64,000 nucleotides of DNA, from assembly GCF_900176275.1 (NCBI RefSeq), contig NZ_FWXD01000013.1, forward strand, positions 62,001 to 126,000, in the 5' to 3' direction. Positions 47,062 through 56,008 of this stretch are shown in pieces. Numbering within the stretch: the first letter of the stretch is position 1; each line of letters begins with the position of its first letter. Both the position numbers and the translations under genes were made by a program. Origin of the DNA: Andreprevotia lacus DSM 23236 (lineage in GTDB: Bacteria > Pseudomonadota > Gammaproteobacteria > Burkholderiales > Chitinibacteraceae). The notes under the pieces are model-generated. The model ran no database searches, had not been told where the DNA came from, and saw only the letters and a program-made list of their open reading frames with translations.

Positions 47062-48262
47062 GCCGCAGTCCTTTACCAGCAGCGACGTTTTATTCGTCCT
47101 GCTCGGCGCCATCATGATCCTGGCCATGCACGCCGGCTTCGCTTTTCTTGAGCTGGGCACCGTGCGCAAGAAGAACCAGGTCAACGCGCTGGTGAAAATC
47201 CTCACCGACTTTGCCGTCTCCACCATTGCCTATTTCTTCATTGGCTACGGCGTGGCCTATGGCGTGCACTTCTTTGCACCGGCCAGCGTGCTGGCGGCCC
47301 AGCATGGCTACGGGCTGGTGAAGTTCTTCTTTCTACTGACCTTTGCCGCCGCCATTCCGGCCATCATTTCCGGCGGCATTGCCGAACGCGCAAAGTTTCA
47401 CCCGCAGTCGGCCGCCACCTTTGCGCTGGTTGGTCTCGTCTACCCTTTCTTTGAAGGCATGATGTGGAACAACAATTACGGGGTGCAGACCGGCTTTCAG
47501 CACCTGTTTGGTGCACAGTTCCATGACTTTGCCGGCTCGGTGGTCGTACATGCGGTCGGGGGCTGGATTGCGCTGGCAGCTGTGCTGCTGCTGGGCGCGC
47601 GCCACGGTCGCTACCGCAAGGATGGCGGCATTTCGGCCCACCCGCCGTCGAACATTCCGTTCCTGGCGCTGGGCGCCTGGATACTGATCGTCGGCTGGTT
47701 CGGCTTCAATGTGATGAGCGCGCAAAAGGTCGAGGGCATTTCCGGCCTGGTCGCCATCAATTCGCTGATGGCCATGGTGGGCGGCACGCTCACCGCCATG
47801 TGGCTGGGCAAGAACGACCCCGGTTTCATCCACAACGGCCCGCTGGCTGGTCTGGTGGCCGTCTGTGCCGGCTCGGACATCATGCACCCGCTGGGCAGCC
47901 TGATCGTCGGCGGCATTGCCGGTGCGGGCTTTGTCTGGCTGTTCACCATCACGCAAAACCGCTGGAAGATCGACGACGTGCTGGGTGTATGGCCGCTGCA
48001 CGGCCTGTGCGGCGCGTGGGGTGGCATTGCCGCCGGCATCTTCGGCCAGACCGCGCTGGGCGGCACCGGTGGCGTGAGCTTCTGGGCGCAGCTTGCCGGC
48101 ACCGTGCTTGGCATCGTCATCGCCTTTGCCGGTGGCTGGATCGTCTATGGCGTTCTGAAGAAAACCGTCGGCATCCGCCTGGATGAGGAAGAGGAATTCA
48201 ATGGCGCCGACCTGTCGATTCACCGGATTTCCGCCACGCCAGAGCGCGAAACCAACTGGTGA
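47060..48262 (+). CDS. amt: Ammonium transporter (Amt family)
   Basis: A 400-residue channel-like transporter with about eleven transmembrane helices. The twin pore histidines lie in VVVHAVGGWIAL and PLHGLCGAWGG; FEGMMWNNN and GFIHNGPLAGLVAVCAGSD are family blocks. The N terminus (SSDVLFVLLGAIMILAMHAGFAFLE) is standard and ATG 47060 fits. Unlike many amt genes it has no glnK neighbour; a PAS-GGDEF gene follows. The C-terminal tail (LDEEEEFNGADLSIH) contains the region by which PII proteins usually dock. Confidence 0.95.
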   Translation: MPQSFTSSDVLFVLLGAIMILAMHAGFAFLELGTVRKKNQVNALVKILTDFAVSTIAYFFIGYGVAYGVHFFAPASVLAAQHGYGLVKFFFLLTFAAAIPAIISGGIAERAKFHPQSAATFALVGLVYPFFEGMMWNNNYGVQTGFQHLFGAQFHDFAGSVVVHAVGGWIALAAVLLLGARHGRYRKDGGISAHPPSNIPFLALGAWILIVGWFGFNVMSAQKVEGISGLVAINSLMAMVGGTLTAMWLGKNDPGFIHNGPLAGLVAVCAGSDIMHPLGSLIVGGIAGAGFVWLFTITQNRWKIDDVLGVWPLHGLCGAWGGIAAGIFGQTALGGTGGVSFWAQLAGTVLGIVIAFAGGWIVYGVLKKTVGIRLDEEEEFNGADLSIHRISATPERETNW

Positions 48263-48338
48263 TCCTGCCCGTGCAATACGCATCGGCAACCGTGTATCGA
48301 CCGCCTGTCAGTTCGCCTTACAGCAGTTGACCCAGATC

Positions 48339-48360
48339 AAGCCGGCCGAGAGGTCGGCTT
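48339..48360 (+). terminator. Hairpin between amt and the PAS-GGDEF gene
   Basis: AAGCCGGCC and GGTCGGCTT pair with one G-T wobble. The following bases are only weakly T-rich, so read-through into the next gene is likely. Confidence 0.5.
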
Positions 48361-48380
48361 GTATTGTGTAAGGAGGGGCA

Positions 48381-48428
48381 ATGCAGCAGGCGGAGGAAAG
48401 ATGGAGCAGCAACAGCAAGCGCTGCTGA
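48381..48428 (+). CDS. Possible 15-residue leader peptide overlapping the GGDEF start
   Basis: ATG 48381 has an excellent Shine-Dalgarno (AGGAGGGG, 48371-48378) and encodes MQQAEERWSSNSKRC before a stop at 48426-48428. That stop lies 25 bases inside the next gene in another frame. It could couple or modulate translation of the cyclase. The peptide itself has no recognisable features. Confidence 0.3.
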   Translation: MQQAEERWSSNSKRC

Positions 48429-49291
48429 TCAGTGCGCTGACCGACGCAGCCAATGCCATCCTGATTACCGATATTGCCGGACGCATCGTCTGGGTGAACC
48501 GTGCCTTCTGCGCGCTGAGCGGCTATGCCGAGCGCGAGCTGCTGGGGCAAACACCGGGCATTCTGCGCTCGGGCGAGCAGACCGCTCACTTCTACCAGAC
48601 GCTGTGGCAAACCATACTGGGCGGGCAGCCCTGGCAGGGGGAGCTGATCGAGCGGGCCAAGGATGGTCACCACTACAGCGTCCATCAGATCATCACGCCG
48701 CTGCTTGATGAGTCCGGCACCATCAGCCATTTCATAGCCATACAGCACGATATGAGCGAGCAGCATGCCGAACAGTTGCGCATGCAGCAGCTCGCCTATC
48801 ACGACAGCCTGACCGGACTGCCCAATCGCCGCCAGTTCCTTGGGCTGCTGAGCCGGGCCATCGATAATGCAGCCAGGCAACATACGGCGCTGGCCGTGAT
48901 GTTCATCGACCTGGATGGTTTCAAGAACGTCAACGACACCCTCGGCCATGCCATAGGCGACGCACTGCTGATCGCGGTGGGCGAGCGCCTGTGCGGCGCG
49001 GTGCGCAAAACCGATCTGGTCGCCCGGCTGGGAGGTGACGAGTTCACGGTATTGGTCAGCCATTTCAGCGATGCATCGGCGGTCGATGTGGTGGCAAACC
49101 AGCTGGTCAGCGTGATCGACGAACCGTTCGCGCTGGAGCAACACATCGTGCAGACCCATGCCAGCATCGGCATCAGCCTGTATCCGCGCGATAGCGACAA
49201 TGTCCATGATCTGCTGGCCAAGGCCGATGCGGCGATGTATCGCACCAAGGCGCGCGGTGGCCACGGATTCATGCATGCCAATGCCAACTGA
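48401..49291 (+). CDS. PAS-GGDEF diguanylate cyclase
   Basis: A 296-residue soluble protein. The PAS domain (about 5-120: ISALTDAANAILITDIAGRIVWVNRAF) senses a redox, ligand or light cue, and the GGDEF domain (about 135-290) makes cyclic di-GMP. The active site is intact (ARLGGDEFTVL), and RKTD five residues before it is an RxxD inhibitory site, so product feedback is expected. ATG 48401 has a strong GGAGGAAAG ribosome binding site. It directly follows amt, linking nitrogen status and biofilm control by position only. Confidence 0.93.
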   Translation: MEQQQQALLISALTDAANAILITDIAGRIVWVNRAFCALSGYAERELLGQTPGILRSGEQTAHFYQTLWQTILGGQPWQGELIERAKDGHHYSVHQIITPLLDESGTISHFIAIQHDMSEQHAEQLRMQQLAYHDSLTGLPNRRQFLGLLSRAIDNAARQHTALAVMFIDLDGFKNVNDTLGHAIGDALLIAVGERLCGAVRKTDLVARLGGDEFTVLVSHFSDASAVDVVANQLVSVIDEPFALEQHIVQTHASIGISLYPRDSDNVHDLLAKADAAMYRTKARGGHGFMHANAN

Positions 49292-49321
49292 AATACGGCC
49301 AACACGCACGTGGAGGGCACC

Positions 49322-51823
49322 ATGAGCAACGGAATACCGCAAATCGAACCCGGACTGACCGGGCTGGATGGACACGAGGCAGCCCGCCGGCTGGCACGCG
49401 ACGGGGCCAACGAACTGGCCGACTCGCGCTCGCGCGAGGGCTGGCGGCTGCTGCGCGAGGTGCTGGTCGAGCCGATGTTCCTGCTGCTGCTGGCCGCCGG
49501 CGGCATCTACCTGCTGCTGGGCGATGTACGCGAAGCAGTCATGCTGCTGGGTTTCGTGGTGCTGATCATCGTCATCACCATCCTGCAGCAATACCGCACC
49601 GCCAAGGTGCTGAGCAAGCTGCGGGACCTGTCCAGCCCGCGCGCGCTGGTATTGCGGGATGGCGCGGTAAGGCGCATACCCGGCCGCGAGCTGGTGGTGG
49701 GCGATACGGTCTTGCTGGCCGAGGGTGATCGTGTTCCCGCCGACGGCAAATTGCTGACCTGCAACGAACTGGCCATCGACGAATCGCTGCTCACCGGCGA
49801 ATCGCGCCCGGTACGCAAACAACTCGGCCAGGCCGAGCGCGAACTGACCCATGCCTGGGCCGGCACGCTGGTGGTGCAGGGGCAAGGCTGGGCCAGCGTG
49901 ACCGCCACCGGGGCGCGCAGCGAGCTGGGACGGATCGGCGCGCTGGTCGACGACATCAAGCCGCCATCGTCGCCGCTGCAGCAGGAAACGCAGCGGCTGG
50001 TGCAGCGCATCGCGCTGGTCGCACTGGTGCTCAGCCTGCTGGCGATCGCGCTCTATGGGCTGAGCCGCGGCAACTGGCTGGGCGCGCTGCTGGCCGGCAT
50101 CACGCTGGCAATGAGCCTGCTGCCGCAGGAGCTGCCGGTCATCATGACGGTGCTGCTGGCCCTGGGCGCGCGCCGCATCGCCCGGCACGGTGTGCTGACA
50201 CGCAGGCTGGATGCCATCGAATCCCTGGGCGAAACCACGGTGCTATGCGTGGACAAGACCGGCACGCTGACCCAGAACCGACTCTCGGTGCGCGCACTGG
50301 CCACCCCGGACACACTGGGCTGGGTCAATGCCGGTGACCCGCTGCCCGAGGAGCTCCACACCCTGCTCGAATACGGTGTGCTGGCCAGCGAAATCGCCCC
50401 CAGCGACCCGCTGGAACAGGCGTTTCACGCCTTTGCAGACTCGGCGCTGCCACAGGATCGCCGTCACGCCGACTGGGCGCTCGGCCCCGAATATGAACTC
50501 AGCCCTGCCCTGCCGGCGATGACACATTGCTGGCGTGCACCGGCGCAGGACGAACGCATACTCGCCTGCAAGGGCGCGCCCGAAGCAGTGATCGAACTGT
50601 GCCGGCTGCCGCCGGAACCGGCCGCTGCGGTCATGGCGCAAGTAGCCCGGCTGGCACAGGATGGCCTGCGGGTGCTGGCCGTGGCACGTGGCCGGCACGC
50701 CGATGGCGAATGGCCTGCCACGCAATACGGCTTTGACTACGAGTATCTCGGCCTGATCGGGCTGGCCGATCCGTTGCGGCCCGAGGTGCCCGACGCCGTT
50801 GCCGCCTGCCGGCAAGCCGGCATCCGCGTGGTGATGATCACCGGCGACAACCCCGGTACGGCAGCGGCAATTGCGCGGCAGGCTGGCATCCCGGCCGGGC
50901 ATATCGTGACAGGCAGCATGCTGGCCGGGCTGGACGATGCCGCCTTGCGGGCCGAAGCCGCCCGCGCCTGCGTGTTCGCACGCATCCAGCCACAGCAGAA
51001 ATTGCGGCTGATCGATGCCCTGAAAACCAACGGCGAAGTCGTCGCCATGACCGGTGACGGCGTCAACGATGCACCGGCACTGCGTGCAGCCCACATCGGC
51101 ATTGCCATGGGCCAGCGCGGCACCGATGTCGCGCGCGAGGCGGCCACGCTGGTGTTGCTGGAAGACAATTTCAGCGCCATCGTCACCGCCATGCAACTGG
51201 GTAGACGCATCTATGCCAACCTGCAACGGGCGGTGATTTACACCATTGCCATTCACCTGCCCATCATCGGGCTGGCGCTGACGCCCCTGCTGTTCGGCAT
51301 GCCCCTGCTGCTGGCGCCGATACACGTGATGTTTCTGGAGTTGGTCATCGACCCGGCCTGCTCGCTGGTGTTCGAAGCCGAACCCAGCGCGGCCGACCTG
51401 ATGCAACGGCCACCCCGGCGCCAGACCAGCGCGCTGCTGGATGTCCATGCGCTCTGGAGCAGCTTGCGGCAGGGGCTGGCGCTGCTGCTGGTGACCGTCG
51501 GGGTCTACGCCTGGACACTGCAGGGCATGGGCAGTATCGAACAGGCGCGCGCCGCCGGCTTTGCCACCCTGGTGCTCGGCAATCTGGGGCTGCTTTTTGC
51601 CACGCGGCCGCTCGGCCGGCCCACGCGTACCTTGCTATGGGTATCGGCCATCACGCTGACTGCGCTGGGGCTGGCCGTGCTGTGGCCACGCCTGGCGCAA
51701 ATGTTCCAGATGGCGCAGCCGTCGGCACAGCACTGGCTGTGGATCGGCATTGCCACCCTGCTCGGCCTGCTGGCCGCGCGCTGGCTGGGCCGCAGCAATC
51801 AGCCCGCCGAAGTGGCGGGCTGA
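49322..51823 (+). CDS. P-type cation-transporting ATPase (P2-like)
   Basis: An 833-residue ion pump. A cation ATPase N-terminal domain (GLTGLDGHEAARRLARDGANEL), the actuator loop DESLLTGES, M4 SLLPQELPVIM, phosphorylated D311 in CVDKTGTLTQ, nucleotide-domain KGAPE, hinge MTGDGVNDAPAL, and M6 ELVIDPACSLVFEAEP are all present. The metal-site residues in M4 (PQELP in place of PEGLP) and M6 (D-P-x-C) differ from classical calcium pumps. The ion may be Ca2+, Mg2+ or Mn2+ and cannot be assigned. The CBS/GGDEF context gives no clue. The start is supported by TGGAGGG. Confidence 0.93.
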   Translation: MSNGIPQIEPGLTGLDGHEAARRLARDGANELADSRSREGWRLLREVLVEPMFLLLLAAGGIYLLLGDVREAVMLLGFVVLIIVITILQQYRTAKVLSKLRDLSSPRALVLRDGAVRRIPGRELVVGDTVLLAEGDRVPADGKLLTCNELAIDESLLTGESRPVRKQLGQAERELTHAWAGTLVVQGQGWASVTATGARSELGRIGALVDDIKPPSSPLQQETQRLVQRIALVALVLSLLAIALYGLSRGNWLGALLAGITLAMSLLPQELPVIMTVLLALGARRIARHGVLTRRLDAIESLGETTVLCVDKTGTLTQNRLSVRALATPDTLGWVNAGDPLPEELHTLLEYGVLASEIAPSDPLEQAFHAFADSALPQDRRHADWALGPEYELSPALPAMTHCWRAPAQDERILACKGAPEAVIELCRLPPEPAAAVMAQVARLAQDGLRVLAVARGRHADGEWPATQYGFDYEYLGLIGLADPLRPEVPDAVAACRQAGIRVVMITGDNPGTAAAIARQAGIPAGHIVTGSMLAGLDDAALRAEAARACVFARIQPQQKLRLIDALKTNGEVVAMTGDGVNDAPALRAAHIGIAMGQRGTDVAREAATLVLLEDNFSAIVTAMQLGRRIYANLQRAVIYTIAIHLPIIGLALTPLLFGMPLLLAPIHVMFLELVIDPACSLVFEAEPSAADLMQRPPRRQTSALLDVHALWSSLRQGLALLLVTVGVYAWTLQGMGSIEQARAAGFATLVLGNLGLLFATRPLGRPTRTLLWVSAITLTALGLAVLWPRLAQMFQMAQPSAQHWLWIGIATLLGLLAARWLGRSNQPAEVAG
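51800..51822 (+). terminator. Hairpin overlapping the ATPase stop codon
   Basis: CAGCCCGCC and GGCGGGCTG pair perfectly across GAAGT and include the last codons. No T run follows. Confidence 0.4.
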
Positions 51824-51845
51824 TTGGGTTGTCGTTGCGCCCTCG

Positions 51846-52883
51846 TCAGGGCGAGATGATGACCTTGAGGGTGTGGTTTGCCGCCGCAGCACCAAAGGTC
51901 TGGTAGGCATTCATGATGTCGGCCAGCGCAAAATGATGCGTGATCAGCTGGCCCGGCTGCAGCGTACCCGCCACCACCGTCTTGAGCAGCATGGGGGTGG
52001 TCACGGTATCGACCAGCCGGGTACGCAACGTGATGTTGTGCGACCACAACCGCTCCAGATGGAAATCCACCTTCACGCCATGCACACCCAGCACCGCCAC
52101 GGTGCCACCGGCGCCGATCAGGTCCTCGCACAACGTAAAGGTCGCGGGCACGCCGACGGCCTCGATCGCGGTATCGACGCCACGGCCGCCGGTCAGGGCT
52201 CGCGCGCCGGCTACGACATCATCCCGCCCGCTGTTGAGCACGTGGGTGGCGCCGAACTGCCGGGCTACTTCCAGCCGGTGATCATCGAGGTCGATCATGA
52301 TGATCTGCGCCGGCGCATAGAATTGCGCCGTCAACAGCGCAGCCAGCCCCACCGGGCCGGCACCGACGATGGCTACCGTGCTGCCCGGCTGCACCTGGCC
52401 ATTGAGCACGCCGCATTCATAGCCGGTGGGCAGGATGTCGGACAGCATCACCAGCGCTTCTTCATCCACACCCGGTGGCAGGTGGTGCAGGCTGCCATCA
52501 GCGTGCGGAATGCGCACCTTTTCCGCCTGGGTACCGTCGATGCGATGGCCCAGTATCCAGCCACCCGTAGTGCAGTGCGAGTACATGCCGCGTTTGCAGT
52601 AATCACATTTGCCGCAGGCGGTAATGCAGGAAATCAGCACGCGGTCCCCGGGCTTGAAATCGCTGACCGCGCTGCCGACGGCCTCGACCACACCCACGCC
52701 CTCGTGCCCGAGGATGCGTCCCGGCTCGCAGGTCGGCACATCACCCTTGAGAATGTGCAAGTCGGTGCCGCAGATGGTGGTCTTGACCAGCCGCACCACG
52801 GCATCGCCCGGGGCCTGGATGACCGGGTCGGGGCGATCCTGCAAAGCGATCCGGCCCGGCCCTTCGTATACGAGTGCTTTCAT
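51846..52883 (-). CDS. Zinc-dependent alcohol dehydrogenase (MDR)
   Basis: A 345-residue medium-chain dehydrogenase. Catalytic zinc ligands are C38 (ICGTDLH), H60/E61 (LGHEGVG) and the later Cys/Asp position. Structural zinc cysteines are C90, C93, C96 and C104 (CGKCDYCKRGMYSHC). The NAD-binding motif VGAGPVGLAA and the acidic strand end IDLDDHRLE favour NAD over NADP. ATG 52883 is preceded by AGGAG at 8 bases. It resembles formaldehyde/sorbitol-type members; the substrate is unassigned. Confidence 0.93.
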   Translation of the reverse strand: MKALVYEGPGRIALQDRPDPVIQAPGDAVVRLVKTTICGTDLHILKGDVPTCEPGRILGHEGVGVVEAVGSAVSDFKPGDRVLISCITACGKCDYCKRGMYSHCTTGGWILGHRIDGTQAEKVRIPHADGSLHHLPPGVDEEALVMLSDILPTGYECGVLNGQVQPGSTVAIVGAGPVGLAALLTAQFYAPAQIIMIDLDDHRLEVARQFGATHVLNSGRDDVVAGARALTGGRGVDTAIEAVGVPATFTLCEDLIGAGGTVAVLGVHGVKVDFHLERLWSHNITLRTRLVDTVTTPMLLKTVVAGTLQPGQLITHHFALADIMNAYQTFGAAAANHTLKVIISP

Positions 52884-53234
52884 GGCATGACTCCTGATGC
52901 ATATCAATCTTCAGTGTGGACCACGCGGCCCGGCACATCTTTGCCGCAGATCAAAAACCATGAAAAACCAATGAAAATCAAACGCTTGCATTTACTGAAC
53001 AATGAAGCCCCCCAGGTAAGCACGAGGACGACAAATCAGTAAGCAAAATACACCGGGCTCACCGTGGCTGCGGCATGTGCCGCCGAGGCAAAACCGATAC
53101 CGCCCTTAAATCAGCACCTTCCGTGCGCACCCCGCACGCAAACTTACCAAAAAAGACAGCAAAACATCATCAGACGTTCTCAAACACGTCATGCTGGGCG
53201 CATACAATCCCGCCCGTAACCTAGGGGCAAACGA
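52884..53234. other. Intergenic region upstream of the 53235 gene
   Basis: 351 bases between divergent genes. The central part (52940-53060) is AT-rich and contains a 23-codon open frame at 52971-53042 (MKIKRLHLLNN...) without a ribosome binding site. The remaining DNA shows no hairpin with a T run and no clear operator dyad. Confidence 0.5.
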
Positions 53235-53789
53235 ATGCAAATCCCGGCAGGCATGTCCAACGTCGTTTACGTCAAGACCGATCGCGGTCAGCAGGAAATG
53301 CAACAACGCGGCAGTCTGTCGCCGCTGTTGCGCAGGCTGCTTATCGTGGTCGATGGCAACCGCACCGTACGCATGCTGTCCACCATGCTGGCCGGACAGG
53401 ATGTGATGGCCCTGCTGCAGGCGCTGGAAGACCAGGGTTTCATCCTCAACCCCTCGGCGATTGCCGGCTTCAAGATGCTGGGCCAGCCCAGCCAGCCGGT
53501 GGCCAGCGCACCCATCGTTGCGCCACAGCCTGTGGCCGCGGTGGAAGAAGACGAGGCCGAACTCGACCCCGCACGCATCCACGACATCAAGGTGCTTATG
53601 CGCGACAGCACCACGCAGTTCCTCGGTCTGATGGGCAGCAACCTGGTGGCGGAAATCGAATCGGTACAAAACGCGGCCCGCCTCAAGACAGTGATGGCGC
53701 GCTGGAACATGGCACTGCGCGAATCGCGCACCGGCGCCCCCTATGCCGACCAATACCTGAAAGCGGTCAAGACGCTGATCCGGGTTTAA
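53235..53789 (+). CDS. Cytosolic protein of unknown function with wHTH-like N terminus
   Basis: A 184-residue protein. The first 75 residues (VYVKTDRGQQEMQQRGSLSPLLRRLLIVVDGNRTVRML... LLQALEDQGFI) look like a compact winged-helix unit. A Pro/Ala/Gln linker and a short acidic stretch (VEEDEAELD, about 95-112) lead to a helical C-terminal domain (HDIKVLMRDSTTQFLGLMGS to ADQYLKAVKTLIRV). No signal peptide or membrane segment is seen. AGGGG upstream supports ATG 53235, and ATG 53253 is an alternative. I recognise no characterised family. The layout suggests a regulator or adaptor. Confidence 0.72.
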   Translation: MQIPAGMSNVVYVKTDRGQQEMQQRGSLSPLLRRLLIVVDGNRTVRMLSTMLAGQDVMALLQALEDQGFILNPSAIAGFKMLGQPSQPVASAPIVAPQPVAAVEEDEAELDPARIHDIKVLMRDSTTQFLGLMGSNLVAEIESVQNAARLKTVMARWNMALRESRTGAPYADQYLKAVKTLIRV

Positions 53790-53886
53790 TCGCGCGGCTG
53801 CGGCATGGGCCCAACAGGCCCGTGCGGCGGCAGCCCAGACAAGGCCATCCCCGCTATACTTGGCGCTCTGTTTACGGAGACCGTCC

Positions 53887-54819
53887 ATGTTCAAGCGTTT
53901 TCGCTCCCTGATGCTGTCCTTGTGTGCGGCCAGCCTGCTTGCCCCGCTGCCGGCATTGGCGGCCAAACCCGTCACCAAGGTATCTGCCGAGGCTACACCG
54001 GCCGCGGTGTTGTGGCGCATCGACAAGCCCGGCGTGAAATCGTCGTGGCTGTTCGGCACCGCGCATGTATCTGACCCCAAGGTCACCACGCTGTCCAAGC
54101 CCATCCAGACCGCCTTTGACAACGCCGATCATGTCGCCACCGAAGTCCGGCTCGACTTCAACATGATGATGACACTGGCCAAGGCCATGCTGATGCCGGA
54201 AGACCAGAAGCTGGTCGACATCATCGGCGCAGACCGCTACAACAAGCTGCTGCCCGAACTGGAAGCACGCAGCTATCCCGAAGTGGCTGCCCGCCGCATG
54301 AAACCGTGGGCCGTGGCCATGCAATTGATGGTGCCGTTGCACAAGAGCGGCGAGCCGCCGCTGGACTTGCTGCTGGCCAAGATGTCTATCGAAGGTGAAA
54401 AGGACTATGTGGGCCTCGAAACCGTGGAAGAGCAGATCAGCGTGTTCGAGGACATGCCACGGGACAAGCAGCTGGTGCTGCTGGACAGCCTGATCAACCA
54501 GCAATCCAAGCTGGAAGGTTATTACAAGCAGCTGATCGGCCTGTATGTGAAGCGTGATCTGGACGGCATGGTCAAGTTTGCCGACAAGGATGAAGTCGAT
54601 CTGCCAGCCGATGCCAAAGCCTATTTCGACGAGTGGAAAAACAAGACCATGTTGTCCGACCGCAATGTGCGCATGACCGAGCGCATGCAGCCGCTGCTGG
54701 AAAAGGGCAACAGCTTCATCGCCGTGGGTGCGCTGCATCTGCCGGGCAAGGATGGCCTGATTGCCAGCCTGCGCGCGCAGGGCTACACGCTAACCCCGAT
54801 ATTCGACAAAAAGAAATAA
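53887..54819 (+). CDS. TraB/GumN family exported protein
   Basis: A 310-residue protein with signal peptide (MFKRFRSLMLSLCAASLLAPLPALA). The TraB/GumN core shows SWLFGTAHVSD near the N terminus and AVGALHLPGKDGLIASLRAQGY at the C terminus, the paired Gx2H motifs thought to bind metal. Related eukaryotic Tiki proteins are metalloproteases, but the bacterial role is unknown. GGAG upstream of ATG 53887 supports the start; a longer frame to 53860 lacks a signal peptide. A strong terminator follows. Confidence 0.9.
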   Translation: MFKRFRSLMLSLCAASLLAPLPALAAKPVTKVSAEATPAAVLWRIDKPGVKSSWLFGTAHVSDPKVTTLSKPIQTAFDNADHVATEVRLDFNMMMTLAKAMLMPEDQKLVDIIGADRYNKLLPELEARSYPEVAARRMKPWAVAMQLMVPLHKSGEPPLDLLLAKMSIEGEKDYVGLETVEEQISVFEDMPRDKQLVLLDSLINQQSKLEGYYKQLIGLYVKRDLDGMVKFADKDEVDLPADAKAYFDEWKNKTMLSDRNVRMTERMQPLLEKGNSFIAVGALHLPGKDGLIASLRAQGYTLTPIFDKKK

Positions 54820-54831
54820 GCCGAATATGAC

Positions 54832-54857
54832 AAGGGCCGGCTCTGCCGGCCCTTTTT
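54832..54857 (+). terminator. Rho-independent terminator after the TraB/GumN gene
   Basis: AAGGGCCGGC (54832-54841), TCT loop, GCCGGCCCTT (54845-54854), then T residues. Confidence 0.94.
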
Positions 54858-54885
54858 CCTCGCCTGCTTCATCTGGAGTAACAAC

Positions 54886-55923
54886 ATGCAATACCGCCAG
54901 CTGCCCGGCACTGATCTGAACGTTTCCGCGCTGTGCTTGGGTACCATGACCTTTGGCGAGCAGAACAGCGAGGCCGACGCACATGCACAGCTCGACGCAG
55001 CCGTGGCAGGCGGCATCAATTTCGTCGATACCGCCGAGATGTACCCGGTGCCGGCCAATGGCAACACGCAGGGCCGTACCGAGGAATACGTGGGCAGCTG
55101 GCTGGAAAAGCAGCCGCGTGACCAGATCGTACTGGCCACCAAGGTGGCCGGGCCGAATCGCGGCATGGCATGGATACGTGGCGGCCCGCAGTTTACCGCT
55201 GCGCAGATCGAGCAGGCCTGCAACGATTCGCTGCGCCGGCTGCGCACCGATTACATCGACCTGTATCAGGTGCACTGGCCAGCCCGCGCCGTGCCCATGT
55301 TCGGCAACAGCCTGTATGACCCGGCCGACGAAAAGCCCGATACCCCATCCGTCCACGAACAGCTGGAAGCACTGACCCGGCTGGTGCAGGCCGGCAAGGT
55401 GCGCCATCTGGGCGTCTCCAACGAAACCGCCTGGGGCGTGGCCGAATGGGGTCGCGTGGCCGATGCACACGGGCTGCCGCGCGTGCGCAGCATCCAGAAC
55501 GTCTACAACCTGATCAACCGCGCGTTTGAATCCGGTCTGGTGGAAGCCTGCCACCGCGAGCAGGTCGCCCTGCTGGTATACAGCCCACTGGCCTTCGGCC
55601 TGCTGAGCGGCAAATACATCACCGGCGATGACCGCGACGGGCGCATGACGCGCTTTCCGCAATTCGGCGTGCGCTACCGCAAGCCTTTCGTCGATGAAGC
55701 CGTGGCCGCCTACGCAGCGCTGGCGCGCGAGCATGGCCTGACACCCGCTCAACTGGCACTGGCCTTTGTGCGCAGCCGCTGGTTTGTTGCCACCACCATC
55801 ATCGGCGCCACCACCATGGCGCAGCTGGCGGAAAACATCGGCAGTAGCGAGATCGTCATCAGCGCCGAGCTGGAAGCCGGTATCGAAAAATTGTACCGGC
55901 AGTACCAAAGCCCGGCACTATAA
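54886..55923 (+). CDS. tas: Aldo-keto reductase (Tas-like)
   Basis: A 345-residue NADP(H)-dependent reductase with the AKR tetrad D48, Y53 (FVDTAEMY), K86 (VLATK) and H130 (LYQVHWP). The sequence PGTDLNVSALCLGTMTFGEQNSEADAHAQL and the insert NSLYDPADE are close to E. coli Tas. The physiological substrate is unknown. A ribosome binding site-like TGGAG precedes ATG 54886. Confidence 0.93.
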   Translation: MQYRQLPGTDLNVSALCLGTMTFGEQNSEADAHAQLDAAVAGGINFVDTAEMYPVPANGNTQGRTEEYVGSWLEKQPRDQIVLATKVAGPNRGMAWIRGGPQFTAAQIEQACNDSLRRLRTDYIDLYQVHWPARAVPMFGNSLYDPADEKPDTPSVHEQLEALTRLVQAGKVRHLGVSNETAWGVAEWGRVADAHGLPRVRSIQNVYNLINRAFESGLVEACHREQVALLVYSPLAFGLLSGKYITGDDRDGRMTRFPQFGVRYRKPFVDEAVAAYAALAREHGLTPAQLALAFVRSRWFVATTIIGATTMAQLAENIGSSEIVISAELEAGIEKLYRQYQSPAL

Positions 55924-56008
55924 GGCAGACTGCTTTCATCCGCGGCCATGCTGCGTCATAGTGGGGGTAAGCTATTTACCCCCGCCCTTCTATCTGGATG
56001 AGAGCCCC

